Assembly (NCBI GenBank): GCA_958298945.1
Contig: OY282608.1
Coordinates: 64,828,951 to 64,892,950, forward strand
DNA: 64,000 nucleotides
Direction: 5' to 3'
From: Atherix ibis
Lineage: Eukaryota; Arthropoda; Insecta; Diptera; Athericidae
Both the position numbers and the translations under genes were made by a program. This document shows positions 45,701-57,000 of the stretch, piece after piece; positions within the stretch are counted from its first letter, which is position 1; each line of letters opens with the position of its first letter. The notes beneath the pieces were generated by a model. The model saw only the letters and a program-made list of their open reading frames with translations. It was not told where the DNA came from and did no database searches.

Positions 45701-48700
45701 GGTTTGTTGGTTTGTTGGTGTGTTGGTTTGTTGGCTTGTTGGTTTGTTGGTTTCTTGGGTTGTTGGCTTGTTGCTTTGTTGGTTTGTTGGCTTGTTGGTT
45801 TGTTGGTTTGTTGGTTTGTTGGCTTGTTGGTTTGTTGGTTTGTTGGCTTGTTGGCTTGTTGGTTTGTTGGCTTGTTGGCTTGTTGGTTTGTTGGTTTGTT
45901 GGTGTGTTGGTTTGTTGGCTTGTTGGTTTGTTGGTTTCTTGGGTTGTTGGCTTGTTGCTTTGTTGGTTTGTTGGTTTGTTGACTTTTTGGCTTGTTGGTT
46001 TGTTGGTTTGTTAGCTTGTTGGTTTGTTGGTTTGTTGGCTTGTTGGTTTGTTGGTTTGTTGGTTTGTTGGTTAGCTCGTTTGTTGGTTTGTTAGTTTGTT
46101 GGTTTGTTGGCTTGTTGGCTTGTTGGTTTGTTGGTTTGTTGGTTTGTTGGTTTGTTGGTTTGTTGGTTTGTTGGTTTGTTGGTTTATTTGTTTGTTAGTT
46201 TGTTGGTTTGTTGGTTTTTTGATTTGTTGGTTTGTTGGCTTGTTGGTTTGTTAGTTTGTTGGCTTTTTGGTTACTTGGTTTGTTGGTTTGTTGGTTTGTT
46301 GGTTTGTTGGCTTGTTGGATTGTTGGTTTGTTGGTTTGTTGGTTTGTTGGTTTTTTGGTTTGTTGGTTTGTTGGTTTGCTGGCTTGTTGGCTTGTTGGTT
46401 TGTTGGTTTGTTGGCTTGTCGGCTGGTTGGTTTGTTGGTTTGTTGGTTTTTTGGTTTGTTGGTTTTTGTTGGTTTGTTGGATTATTTGTTTGTTGGTTTG
46501 TTTGCTTGTTGGTTTGTTGGTTTGTTGGTTTGTTGGTTTGTTGGCTTGTTGGTTTGTTGGTTTGTTGGCTTGTTGGCTTGTTGCTTTGTTGGTTTGTTGG
46601 TTTGTTGGCTTATTGGCTTGTTGGTTTGTTGCTTTGTTGGTTTGTTGGTTTGTTGGCTTGTTGGCTTGTTGGTTTGTTGGTTTGTTGGTTTGTTGGTTTG
46701 TTGGTTTGTTGGTTTGTTGGTTTGTTGGTTTGTTGGCTTGTTGGTTTGTTGGTTTGTTGGCTTGTTGGCTTGTTGGTTTGTTGGCTTGTTGGCTTGTTGG
46801 TTTGTTGGTTTGTTGGTGTGTTGGTTTGTTGGCTTGTTGGTTTGTTGGTTTGTTGGGTTGTTGGCTTGTTGCTTTGTTGGTTTGTTGGCTTGTTGGTTTG
46901 TTGGTTTGTTGGCTTGTTGGCTTGTTGCTTTGTTGGTTTGTTGGTTTGTTGGCTTGTTGGTTTGTTGGTTTGTTGCTTTGTTGGTTTGTTGGTTTGTTGG
47001 CTTGTTGGCTTGTTGGTTTGTTGGTTTGTTGGTTTGTTGGTTTGTTGGTTTGTTGGTTTGTTGGTTTGTTGGCTTGTTGGTTTGTTGGTTTGTTGGCTTG
47101 TTGGCTTGTTGGTTTGTTGGCTTGTTGGCTTGTTGGTTTGTTGGTTTGTTGGCTTGTTGGCTTGTTGCTTTGTTGGTTTGTTGGTTTGTTGGCTTGTTGG
47201 CTTGTTGGTTTGTTGCTTTGTTGGTTTGTTGGTTTGTTGGCTTGTTGGCTTGTTGGTTTGTTGGTTTGTTGGTTTGTTGGTTTGTTGGTTTGTTGGTTTG
47301 TTGGTTTGTTGGTTTGTTGGCTTGTTGGTTTGTTGGTTTGTTGGCTTGTTGGCTTGTTGGTTTGTTGGCTTGTTGGCTTGTTGGTTTGTTGGTTTGTTGG
47401 TGTGTTGGTTTGTTGGCTTGTTGGTTTGTTGGTTTCTTGGGTTGTTGGCTTGTTGCTTTGTTGGTTTGTTGGCTTGTTGGTTTGTTGGTTTGTTGGCTTG
47501 TTGGCTTGTTGCTTTGTTGGTTTGTTGGTTTGTTGGCTTGTTGGTTTGTTGGTTTGTTGCTTTGTTGGTTTGTTGGTTTGTTGGCTTGTTGGCTTGTTGG
47601 TTTGTTGGTTTGTTGGTTTGTTGGTTTGTTGGTTTGTTGGTTTGTTGGTTTGTTGGTTTGTTGGCTTGTTGGTTTGTTGGTTTGTTGGCTTGTTGGCTTG
47701 TTGGTTTGTTGGCTTGTTGGCTTGTTGGTTTTTTGGTTTGTTGGTGTGTTGGTTTGTTGGCTTGTTGGTTTGTTGGTTTCTTGGGTTGTTGGCTTGTTGC
47801 TTTGTTGGTTTGTTGGTTTGTTGGCTTGTTGGTTTGTTGGTTAGTTGGTTTGTTGGTTTGTTGGTTTGTTGGTTTTTTGATTTGTTGGTTTGTTGGTTTG
47901 TTGGCTTGCTGATTTGTTGGTTTGTTGGCTTGTTGGCTTCTTGGTTTGTTGGTTTTTTGGCTTGTTGGTTACTTAGTTTGTTGGTTTGTTGGTTTGTTGG
48001 TTTGTTGGTTTGTTGGGTTGTTGGCTTGTTGGCTTGTTGGTTTGTTGGTTAGCTCGTTTGTTGGTTTGTTAGTTTGTTGGTTTGTTGGCTTGTTGGCTTG
48101 TTGGTTTGTTGGTTTGTTGGTTTGTTGGTTTGTTGGTTTGTTGGTTTGTTGGTTTGTTGGTTTGTTGGTTTATTTGTTTGTTAGTTTGTTGGTTTGTTGG
48201 TTTTTTGGTTTGTTGGTTTGTTGGCTTGTTGGTTTGTTAGTTTGTTGGCTTTTTGGTTACTTGGTTTGTTGGTTTGTTGGTTTGTTGGTTTGTTGGCTTG
48301 TTGGATTGTTAGTTTGTTGGTTTGTTGGTTTGTTGGTTTTTTGGTTTGTTGGTTTGTTGGTTTGTTGGTTTGCTGGCTTGTTGGCTTGTTGGTTTGTTGG
48401 TTTGTTGGCTTGTCGGCTGGTTGGTTTGTTGGTTTTTTGGTTTGTTGGTTTTTGTTGGTTTGTTGGATTATTTGTTTGTTGGTTTGTTTGCTTGTTGGTT
48501 TGTTGGTTTGTTGGTTTGTTGGTTTGTTGGCTTGTTGGTTTGTTGGTTTGTTGGCTTGTTGGCTTGTTGCTTTGTTGGTTTGTTGGTTTGTTGGCTTGTT
48601 GGCTTGTTGGTTTGTTGCTTTGTTGGTTTGTTGGTTTGTTGGCTTGTTGGCTTGTTGGTTTGTTGGTTTGTTGGTTTGTTGGTTTGTTGGTTTGTTGGTT

Positions 48701-49300
48701 TGTTGGTTTGTTGGCTTGTTGGTTTGTTGGTTTGTTGGCTTGTTGGCTTGTTGGTTTGTTGGCTTGTTGGCTTGTTGGTTTGTTGGTTTGTTGGTTTGTT
48801 GGTGTGTTGGTTTGTTGGCTTGTTGGTTTGTTGGTTTCTTGGGTTGTTGGCTTGTTGCTTTGTTGGTTTGTTGGCTTGTTGGTTTGTTGGTTTGTTGGCT
48901 TGTTGGCTTGTTGCTTTGTTGGTTTGTTGGTTTGTTGGCTTGTTGGTTTGTTGGTTTGTTGCTTTGTTGGTTTGTTGGTTTGTTGGCTTGTTGGCTTGTT
49001 GGTTTGTTGGTTTGTTGGTTTGTTGGTTTGTTGGTTTGTTGGTTTGTTGGTTTGTTGGCTTGTTGGTTTGTTGGTTTGTTGGCTTGTTGGCTTGTTGGTT
49101 TGTTGGCTTGTTGGCTTGTTGGTTTGTTGGTTTGTTGGTGTGTTGGTTTGTTGGCTTGTTGGTTTGTTGGTTTCTTGGGTTGTTGGCTTGTTGCTTTGTT
49201 GGTTTGTTGGTTTGTTGACTTTTTGGCTTGTTGGTTTGTTGGTTTGTTAGCTTGTTGGTTTGTTGGTTTGTTGGCTTCTTGGCTTGTTAGTTTGTTAGTT
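36768..49300 (+). repeat. Distinct satellite domain with GGTTTTTGTTGG and TTTCTTGGGTTG words
   Basis: This 12.5 kb domain differs from the rest in its variant words. The word GGTTTTTGTTGG, followed by GGATTATTTG, begins at 37,796, 38,822, 40,520, 41,559, 43,665, 45,379, 46,461 and 48,447. The intervals are 1,026, 1,698, 1,039, 2,106, 1,714, 1,082 and 1,986 bases. A second word, TTTCTTGGGTTG, preceded about 40 bases upstream by GGTGTGTTGG, occurs about 24 times here and only once elsewhere (near 52,384). Words common on both sides (GGCATGTTGG, TTCGTTTGATGG) are absent. I see no gene. The longest stop-free frame of the window, 38,625-41,312 on the + strand, lies here but is only the translated repeat. 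Confidence 0.85.
38625..44099 (+). repeat. 2,737-base offset copy inside the distinct domain
   Basis: The segment beginning near 38,625 (GGTTTTTTGG, GATTTGTTGG, TTTTTCGGTTACTTGG, then GTCGGCTGGTTGG and GGTTTTTGTTGG) recurs from about 41,362, an offset of 2,737. A shorter related copy starts near 43,492 and another diverged one near 49,300. A three-base loss at 41,068-41,078 (GGTTTGTTGTGTTGG) lies between copies. The end coordinate given here is only the approximate limit of recognisable similarity. Confidence 0.6.
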
Positions 49301-49599
49301 TGTTGGTTTTTTGGTTTGTTGATTTGTTGGCTTGTTGGTTTGTTAGTTTGTTGGCTTTTTGGTTTGTTAGTTTGTTGGCTTTTCGGTTACTTAGTTTGTT
49401 GGTTTGTTGGTTTGTTGGTTTGTTGGCTTGTTGGCTTGTTGGTTTGTTGGGTTGGTGGTTTTTTGGTTTGTTGGTTTGTTGGCTTGTTGGTTTGTTGGTT
49501 TGTTGGTTTGTTGGCTTGCTGGCTTGTTGGTTTGTTGGTTTGTTGGCTTGTTGGTTTGTTGGTTTCTTGGCTTGTTGGCTTGTTGCTTTGTTGGTTTGT
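49301..49599 (+). repeat. Octamer array at the right edge of the distinct domain
   Basis: It begins with the same words as 38,625 and 41,362, then switches near 49,400. GGGTTGGTGG at about 49,449 is found again only at about 52,635, so 49.3-49.5 kb and 52.5-52.7 kb share an origin. Confidence 0.65.
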
Positions 49600-49920
49600 A
49601 GGTTTGTTGGTTTGTTGGCTTGTTGGTTTACTGGTTTGTTGGCTTGTTGACTTGTTGGTTTGTTGGTTTGTTGGCTTGTTGGTTTGTTGGCTTGTTGGTT
49701 TGTTGGTTTGTTGGTTTGTTGTTTTGTTGGCTTGTTGGTTTACTGGTTTGTTGGCTTGTTGACTTGTTGGTTTGTTGGTTTGTTGGTTTGTTGGCTTGTT
49801 GGTTTGTTGGTTTGTTGGCTTGTTGGTTTGTTGGTTTATTGGTTTGTTGGTTTGTTGGCTTGTTGGTTTACTGGTTTGTTGGCTTGTTGACTTGTTGGTT
49901 TGTTGGTTTGTTGGTTTGTT
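49600..49920 (+). repeat. Local three-copy repeat with GGTTTACTGG and GACTTGTTGG
   Basis: GGTTTACTGG begins at 49,625, 49,737 and 49,865, each followed by GGCTTGTTGACTTGTTGG. The spacings are 112 and 128 bases, 14 and 16 octamers. GGTTTACTGG also appears once near 54,466 in a different context. Confidence 0.75.
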
Positions 49921-52900
49921 GGCTTGTTGGTTTGTTGGTTTGTTGGCTTGTTGGTTTGTTGGTTTGTTGGTTTGTTGGCTTGTTGGCTTGTTGGTTTGTT
50001 GGTTTGTTGGCTTGTTGGTTTGTTGGTTTGTTGGCTTGTTGGCTTGTTGCTTTGTTGGTTTGTTGGTTTGTTGGCTTGTTGGTTTGTTAGTTTGTTGGTT
50101 TTTTGGTTACTTGGTTTGTTGGTTTGTTGGTTTGTTGGCTTGTTGGTTTGTTGGCTTGTTGGTTTGTTGCTTTGTTGGTTTGTTGGCTTGTTGGCTTGTT
50201 GGTTTGTTGGTTAATTGGTTTGTTGGTTTGTTGGTTTGTTGGTTTTTTGGTTTGTTGGTTTGTTGGTTTGTTGGCTTGCTGGTTTGTTGGTTTGTTGGCT
50301 TGTTGGCTTCTTGGTTTGTTGGTTTTTTGGCTTGTTGGTTACTTAGTTTGTTGGTTTGTTGGTTTGTTGGTTTGTTGGGTTGTTGGCTTGTTGGCTTGTT
50401 GGTTTGTTGGTTAGCTCGTTTGTTGGTTTGTTAGTTTGTTGGTTTGTTGGTTAGCTCGTTTGTTGGTTTGTTAGTTTGTTGGTTTGTTGGCTTGTTGGGT
50501 TGTTGGTTTGTTCGTTTGTTGGTTTATTTGTTTGTTAGTTTGTTGGTTTGTTGGTTTTTTGGTTTGTTGGTTTGTTGGCTTGTTCGTTTGTTGGCTTTTT
50601 GGTTACTTGGTTTGTTGGTTTGTTGGTTTGTTGGTTTGTTGGTTTGTTGGTTTTTTGGTTTGTTGGTTTGTTGGCTTGTTGGTTTGTTGGTTTGTTGGTT
50701 TGTTGGCTTGTTGGCTTGTTGGTTTGTTGGTTTGTTGGTTTGTTGGTTTGTTGGTTTGTTGGTTTGTTGGTTTGTTCGTTTGTTCGTTTGTTGGTTTGTT
50801 GGTTAATTGGTTTGTTGGTTTGTTGGCATGTTGGTTTGTTTGTTTGTTGGTTTTTTGGTTTGTTGGTTTGTTGGTTTGTTGGTTTGTTGGTTTGTTGGTT
50901 TGTTCCTTTGATGGTTTGTTGGTTTGTTGGTTTTTTGGTTTGTTGGTTTGTTGGTTTGTTGGTTTCTTGGTTTGTTGGTTTGTTGATTTGTTGATTTGTT
51001 GGTTTGTTGGCATGTTGATTTGTTGGTTTGTTGGCTTGTTGGTTTGTTGGTTTGTTGGTTTGTTGGCTTATTGGCTTGTTGGTTTGTTGGTTTGTTGGCT
51101 TGCTGGTTTGTTGGTTTGTTGGCTTGTTGGCTTGTTGCTTTGTTGGTTTGTTGGTTTGTTGGCTTGTTGGTTTGTTAGTTTGTTGGCTTTTTGGTTACTT
51201 GGTTTGTTGGTTTGTTGGTTTGTTGGTTTGTTGGCTTGTTTGCTTGTTGGTTTGTTGGTTTGTTGGTTTTTTGGTTTGTTGGTTTGTTGGCTTGTTGGTT
51301 TGTTGGTTTGTTGGTTTGTTGGCTTGTTGGCTTGTTGGTTTGTTGGTTTGTTGGTTTGTTGGTTTGTTGGTTTGTTGGTTTGTTAGTTTGTTCGTTGGTT
51401 GGTTTGTTGGTTAATTGGTTTGTTGGTTTGTTGGCTTGTTGGTTTGTTGGTTTGTTGGTTTTTTGGTTTGTTGGTTTGTTGGTTTGTTGGTTTGTTGGTT
51501 TGTTCGTTTGATGGTTTTTTGGTTAGTTGGTTTTTTGGTTTGTTGGTTTGTTGGTTTGTTGGTTTCTTGGTTTGTTGGTTTGTTGATTTGTTGATTTGTT
51601 GGTTTGTTGGCAGGTTGGTTTGTTGGTTTGTTGGTTTGTTGGCTTGTTGGTTTGTTGGTTTGTTAGCTTGTTGGCTTGTTGGTTTGTTGGTTTGTTGGTT
51701 TGTTGGTTTGTTGGTTTGTTGGTTTGTTGGTTTGTTCGTTTTTTGGTTTATTTGTTTGTTGGCTTGTTGGCTTGTTGGTTTGTTGGTTTGTTGGTTTGTT
51801 GGCTTGTTGGTTTGTTGGTTTGTTGGTTTGCTGGCTTGTTGGCTTGTTGGTTTGTTGGTTTGTTGGCTTGTCTTCTGGTTTGTTGGTTTTTTGGTTTGTT
51901 GGTTTGTTGGTTTGTTGGTTTGTTGGATTATTTGTTTGTTGGTTTGTTGGCTTGTTAGTTTGTTGGTTTGTTGGTTTGTTGGCTTGCTGGTTTGTTGGTT
52001 TGTTGGCTTGTTGGCTTGTTGCTTTGTTGGTTTGTTGGTTTGTTGGCTTGTTGGCTTGTTGGTTTGTTAGTTTGTTGGCTTTTTGGTTACTTGGTTTGTT
52101 GGTTTGTTGGCTTGTTGGTTTGTTGGTTTGTTGCTTTGTTGGTTTGTTGGTTTGTTGGCTTGTTGGCTTGTTGGTTTGTTGGTTTGTTGGTTTGTTGGTT
52201 TATTGGTTTGTTGGTTTGTTGGTTTGTTGGTTTGTTGGCTTGTTGGTTTGTTGGTTTGTTGGCTTGTTGGCTTGTTGGCTTGTTGGTTTGTTGGTTTGTT
52301 GGCTTGTTGGTTTGTTGGTTTGTTGGTTTGTTGGCTTGTTGGCTTGTTGGTTTGCTGGTTTGTTGGCTTGTTGGTTTGTTGGTTTCTTGGGTTGTTGGCT
52401 TGTTGCTTTGTTGGTTTGTTGGTTTGTTGACTTTTTGGCTTGTTGGTTTGTTGGTTTGTTAGCTTGTTGGTTTGTTGGTTTGTTGGCTTCTTGGCTTGTT
52501 AGTTTGTTGGTTTGTTGGTTTTTTGGTTTGTTGATTTGTTGGCTTGTTGGTTTGTTAGTTTGTTGGCTTTTTGGTTACTTGGTTTGTTGGTTTGTTGGTT
52601 TGTTGGTTTGTTGGCTTGTTGGCTTGTTGGTTTGTTGGGTTGGTGGTTTTTTGGTTTGTTGGTTTGTTGGCTTGTTGGTTTGTTGGTTTGTTGGTTTGTG
52701 GCTTGTTGGCTTGTTTGTTTGTTGGTTTGTTGGCTTGTTGGTTTGTTGGTTTGTTGGTTTCTTGGCTTGTTGGCTTGTTGCTTTGTTGGTTTGTTGGTTT
52801 GTTGGTTTGTTGGCTTGTTGGCTTGTTGGTTTGTTAGTTTGTTGGCTTTTTGGTTACTTGGTTTGTTGGTTTGTTGGTTTGTTGGCTTGTTGGTTTGTTG

Positions 52901-54000
52901 GTTTGTTGGTTTGTTGGTTTGTTGGCTTGTTGGTTTGCTGGTTTGTTGGCTTGTTGGCTTGTTGGTTTGGTGGTTTGTTGGTTTGTTGGCTTTTTGGTTT
53001 GTTGGTTTGTTGGCTTGTTGGTTTGTTGGTTTGTTGGTTTGTTGGCTTGTTGGCTTGTTGGTTTGTTGGTTTGTTGGCTTGTTGGTTTGTTGGTTTGTTG
53101 GCTTGTTGGCTTGTTGCTTTGTTGCTTTGTTGGTTTGTTGGTTTGTTGGCTTGTTGGCTTGTTGGTTTGTTAGTTTGTTGGCTTTTTGGTTACTTGGTTT
53201 GTTGGTTTGTTGGTTTGTTGGCTTGTTGGTTTGTTGGCTTGTTGGTTTGTTGCTTTGTTGGTTTGTTGGCTTGTTGGCTTGTTGGTTTGTTGGTTAGTTG
53301 GTTTGTTGGTTTGTTGGTTTTTTGGTTTGTTGGTTTGTTGGTTTGTTGGCTTGCTGGTTTGTTGGTTTGTTGGCTTGTTAGCTTCTTGGTTTGTTGGTTT
53401 TTTTGGCTTGTTGGTTACTTAGTTTGTTGGTTTGTTGGTTTGTTGGTTTGTTGGGTTGTTGGCTTGTTGGCTTGTTGGTTTGTTGGTTAGCTCGTTTGTT
53501 GGTTTGTTAGTTTGTTGGTTTGTTGGCTTGTTGGCTTGTTGGTTTGTTGGTTTTTTGGTTTGTTGGTTTGTTGGTTTGTTGGTTTGTTGGTTTGTTGGTT
53601 TGTTGGTTTATTTGTTTGTTGGTTTGTTGGCTTGATGGTTTGTTGGTTTGTTGGTTTGTTGGCTTGTTGGTTTGTTGGTTTGTTGGTTTGTTGGTTTGTT
53701 GGTTTGTTGGTTTTTTGGTTTGTTGTTTTATTTGTTTGTTGGTTTGTTGGCTTGTTGGTTTGTTGGTTTGTTGTGGTTTGTTGGTTTGTTGGTTTGTTGG
53801 CTTGTTAGTTTGTTGGTTTGTTGGTTTGTTGGTTTGTTGGTTTGTTGGGTTGTTGGCTTGTTGGTTTGTTTGTTTGTTGGCTTGTTGGTTTGTTAGTTTG
53901 TTGGCTTTTTGGTTACTTGGTTTGTTGGTTTGTTGGTTTGTTGGTTTGTTGGCTTGTTGGTTTGTTGGCTTGTTGGTTTGTTGGTTTGTTGGTTTGTTGG
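49921..54000 (+). repeat. Mosaic octamer array combining blocks from both neighbouring domains
   Basis: About 51.2-52.0 kb copies 33.15-34.05 kb and 35.2-36.1 kb, including TTCGTTGGTTGG near 51,391 and the TTCGTTTTTTGG word near 51,736. About 52.4-52.7 kb copies 49.2-49.5 kb. GGCATGTTGG returns at 50,826 and 51,010 after a 15 kb absence. GGTTAGCTCG occurs at 50,411, 50,452 and 53,485. Register breaks lie at 51,867-51,876 (an irregular GTCTTCTGG), 52,695-52,699, 53,398-53,404 and 53,767-53,774. I see no gene. Confidence 0.75.
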
Positions 54001-57000
54001 CTTGTTGGCTTGTTGATTTGTTGGTTTGTTGGTTTGTTGGTTTGTTGGTTTGTTTGTTTTTTGGTTTGTTGGTTTATTTGTTTGTTGGTTTGTTGTCTTG
54101 TTGGTTTGTTGGTTTGTTGGTTTGTTGGCTTGTTGGCTTGTTGCTTTGTTCGTTTGATGTTTTGTTGGTTTGTTAGTTTTTTGGCTTGTTGGTTTGTTGG
54201 TTTGTTGGCTTGTTAATTTGTTAGTTTGTTGGTTTGTTGGTTTGTTGGCTTGTTGGTTTGTTGGTTTTTTGGTTTGTTGGTTTGCTGGTTTGTTGGTTTG
54301 TTGGTTTATTTGTTTGTTGGTTTGTTGGCTTGTTGGTTTGTTGGTTTGTTGGTTTGTTGGCTTGTTGGTTTGTTGGTTTGTTGGTTTTTTGGTTTGTTGG
54401 TTTGTTGGTTTGTTGGTTTGTTGGTTTGTTGGTTTGTTGGTTTATTTGTTTGTTGGTTTACTGGTTTGTTGGTTTATTTGTTTGTTGGTTTGTTGGCTTG
54501 TTGGTTTGTTGGTTTGTTGGCTTGTTGGCTTGTTGGTTTGTTGGTTTGTTGGTTTGTTGGTTTGTTGGTTTGTTGGTTTGTTGGTTTGTTGGTTTGTTGG
54601 TTTGTTGGTTTGTTGGCTTGTTGGTTTGTTGGCTTGTTGGTTTGTTGGTTTGTTGGTTTGTTGGCTTGTTGGCTTTTTGGTTTGTTGGTTTGTTGGCTTG
54701 TTGGTTTGTTGGTTTGTTGGCTTGATGGCTTGTTGCTTTGTTCGTTTGATGGTTTGTTGGTTTGTTTGGTTTTTTGGTTTGTTGGTTTGTTGGTTTGTTG
54801 GCTTGTTGGCTTGTTGGTTTGTTGGTTTGTTGGCTTGTTGGTTTGTTACTTTGTTGGTTTGTTGGCTTGTTGGCTTGTTGGTTTGTTGGTTTTTTGGTTT
54901 GTTGGTTTGTTGATTTGTTGGTTTGTTGGTTTGTTGGTTTGTTCGTTTATTTGTTTGTTGGTTTATTGGCTTGTTGGTTTGTTGGTTTGTTGGCTTGTTG
55001 GTTTGTTGGTTTGTTAGTTTTTTGGTTTGTTGGTTTGTTGGTTTGTTGGTTTGTTGGTTTGTTGGTTTATTTGTTTGTTGGCTTGTTGGTTTGTTGGTTT
55101 GTTGGCTTTTTAGCTTGTTGGTTTGTTGGTTTGTTGGCTTGTTGGTTACTTAGTTTGTTGGTTTGTTGGCATGTTGGTTTGTTGGTTTGTTGGTTTGTTG
55201 GCTTGTTGGTTTGTTGGTTTGTTGGCTTGTTGGCTTGTTGGTTTGTTGGTTTGTTGGTTTGTTGGCTTGTTGGTTTGTTGGTTTGTTGGCTTGTTGGCTT
55301 GTTACTTTGTTGGTTTGTTGGTTTGTTGGTTTGTTGGTTTGTTAGTTTATTTGTTTGTTGGTTTGTTGGCTTGTTGGTTTGTTTGTTTGTTGGTTTGTTG
55401 GCTTGCTGGTTTGTTGGTTTGTTGGCTTGTTGGTTTGTTGGTTTGTTGGCTTGTTGGCTTGTTGGTTTGTTGGTTTGTTTGTTTGTTGGTTTGTTGGCTT
55501 GTTGGTTTGTTTGTTTGTTGGCTTGTTGGTTTGTTGGTTTGTTGGTTTGTTGGCTTGTTGGCTTGTTGGTTTGTTGGTTTGTTGGCTTATTGGTTTGTTG
55601 ATTTGTTGGCTTGTTGGCTTGTTGCTTTGTTGGTTTGTTGGTTTGTTGGCTTGTGGGCTTGTTGGTTTGTTAGTTTGTTTGCTTTTTGGTTACTTGGTTT
55701 GTTGGTTTGTTAGTTTGTCGGCTTTTTGGTTACTTGGTTTGTTGGTTTGTTGGCTTGTTGGTTTGTTGGCTTGTTGGTTTGTTGGTTTGTTAGTTTGTTG
55801 GCTTGTTGGTTTGTTGGTTTGTTGGCTTGTTGGCTTGTTGGTTTGTTTGTTTGTTGGTTTGTTGGTATGTTGGCTTGTTGGTTTGTTGGTTTGTTGGCTT
55901 GTTGGTTTGTTGGTTGGTTGGTTTGTTGGCTTGTTGGTTTGTTGGTTTGTTGGTTTGTTGGCTTGTTGGTTTGTTGGTTACTTGGTTTGTTATTTTGTTG
56001 GTTTGTTGGCTTGTTGGCTTGTTGGTTTGTTGGTTTGTTGGTTTGTTGGTTTGTTGGCTTGTTGGTTTGTTGGTTTGTTGGTTTGTTGGTTTGTTGGCTT
56101 GTTGGTTTGTTGGTTTGTTGGCTTGTTGGTTTGTTGGTTTGTTGGCTTGTTGGTTACTTAGTTTGTTGGTTTGTTGGTTTGTTCGTTTGTTGGTTTGTTG
56201 GCTTGTTGGCTTGTTGGTTTGTTTGTTAGTTCGTTTGTTGGTTTATTAGTTTGTTGGTTTGTTGGCTTGTTGGCTTGTTGGTTTGTTGGTTTTTTGATTT
56301 GTTGATTTGTTGGTTTGTTGGTTTGTTGGTTTGTTGGTTTGTTGGTTTGTTGGTTCATTTGTTTATTGGTTTGTTAGCTTGTTGGTTTGTTCGTTTGTTG
56401 GTTTGTTGGCTTGTTGGTTTGTTGGTTTGTTGGTTTATTTGTTTGTTGGTTTTTGGCTTATTGGCTTGTTGGTTTGTTGGTTTGTTGGCTTGTTGGTTAC
56501 TTAGTTTGTTGGTTGGTTGGCATGTTGGTTTGTTGGTTTGTTGGTTTGTTGGCTTGTTGGTTTGTTGGTTTGTTGGCTTGTTGGCTTGTTGGTTTGTTGG
56601 TTTGTTGGTTTGTTGGTTTGTTGGTTTGTTGGCTTGTTGGCTTGTTGGTTTTTTGGTTTGTTGGCTTGTAGGTTTGTTAGTTTGGTGGTTTGTTGGTTTG
56701 TTGGTTTGTTGGTTTGTTGGTTTGTTGGTTTATTTGTTTGTTGGTTTGTTGATTTGTTGATTTGTTGGTTTGTTGGCTTGTTGGTTTGTTGGTTTGTTGG
56801 TTTGTTGGCTTGTTGGCTTGTTGGTTTGTTGGTTTGTGGCTTGTTGGCTTGTTGGTTTGTTGGTTTGTTAGTTTGTTGGCTTTTTGGTTACTTGGTTTGT
56901 TGGTTTGTTGGCTTGTTGGTTTGTTGGCTTGTTGGTTTGTTGGTTTGTTGGTTTGTTGGCTTGTTGGTTTGTTGGTTTGTTGGTTTGTTGGCTTGTTGGT

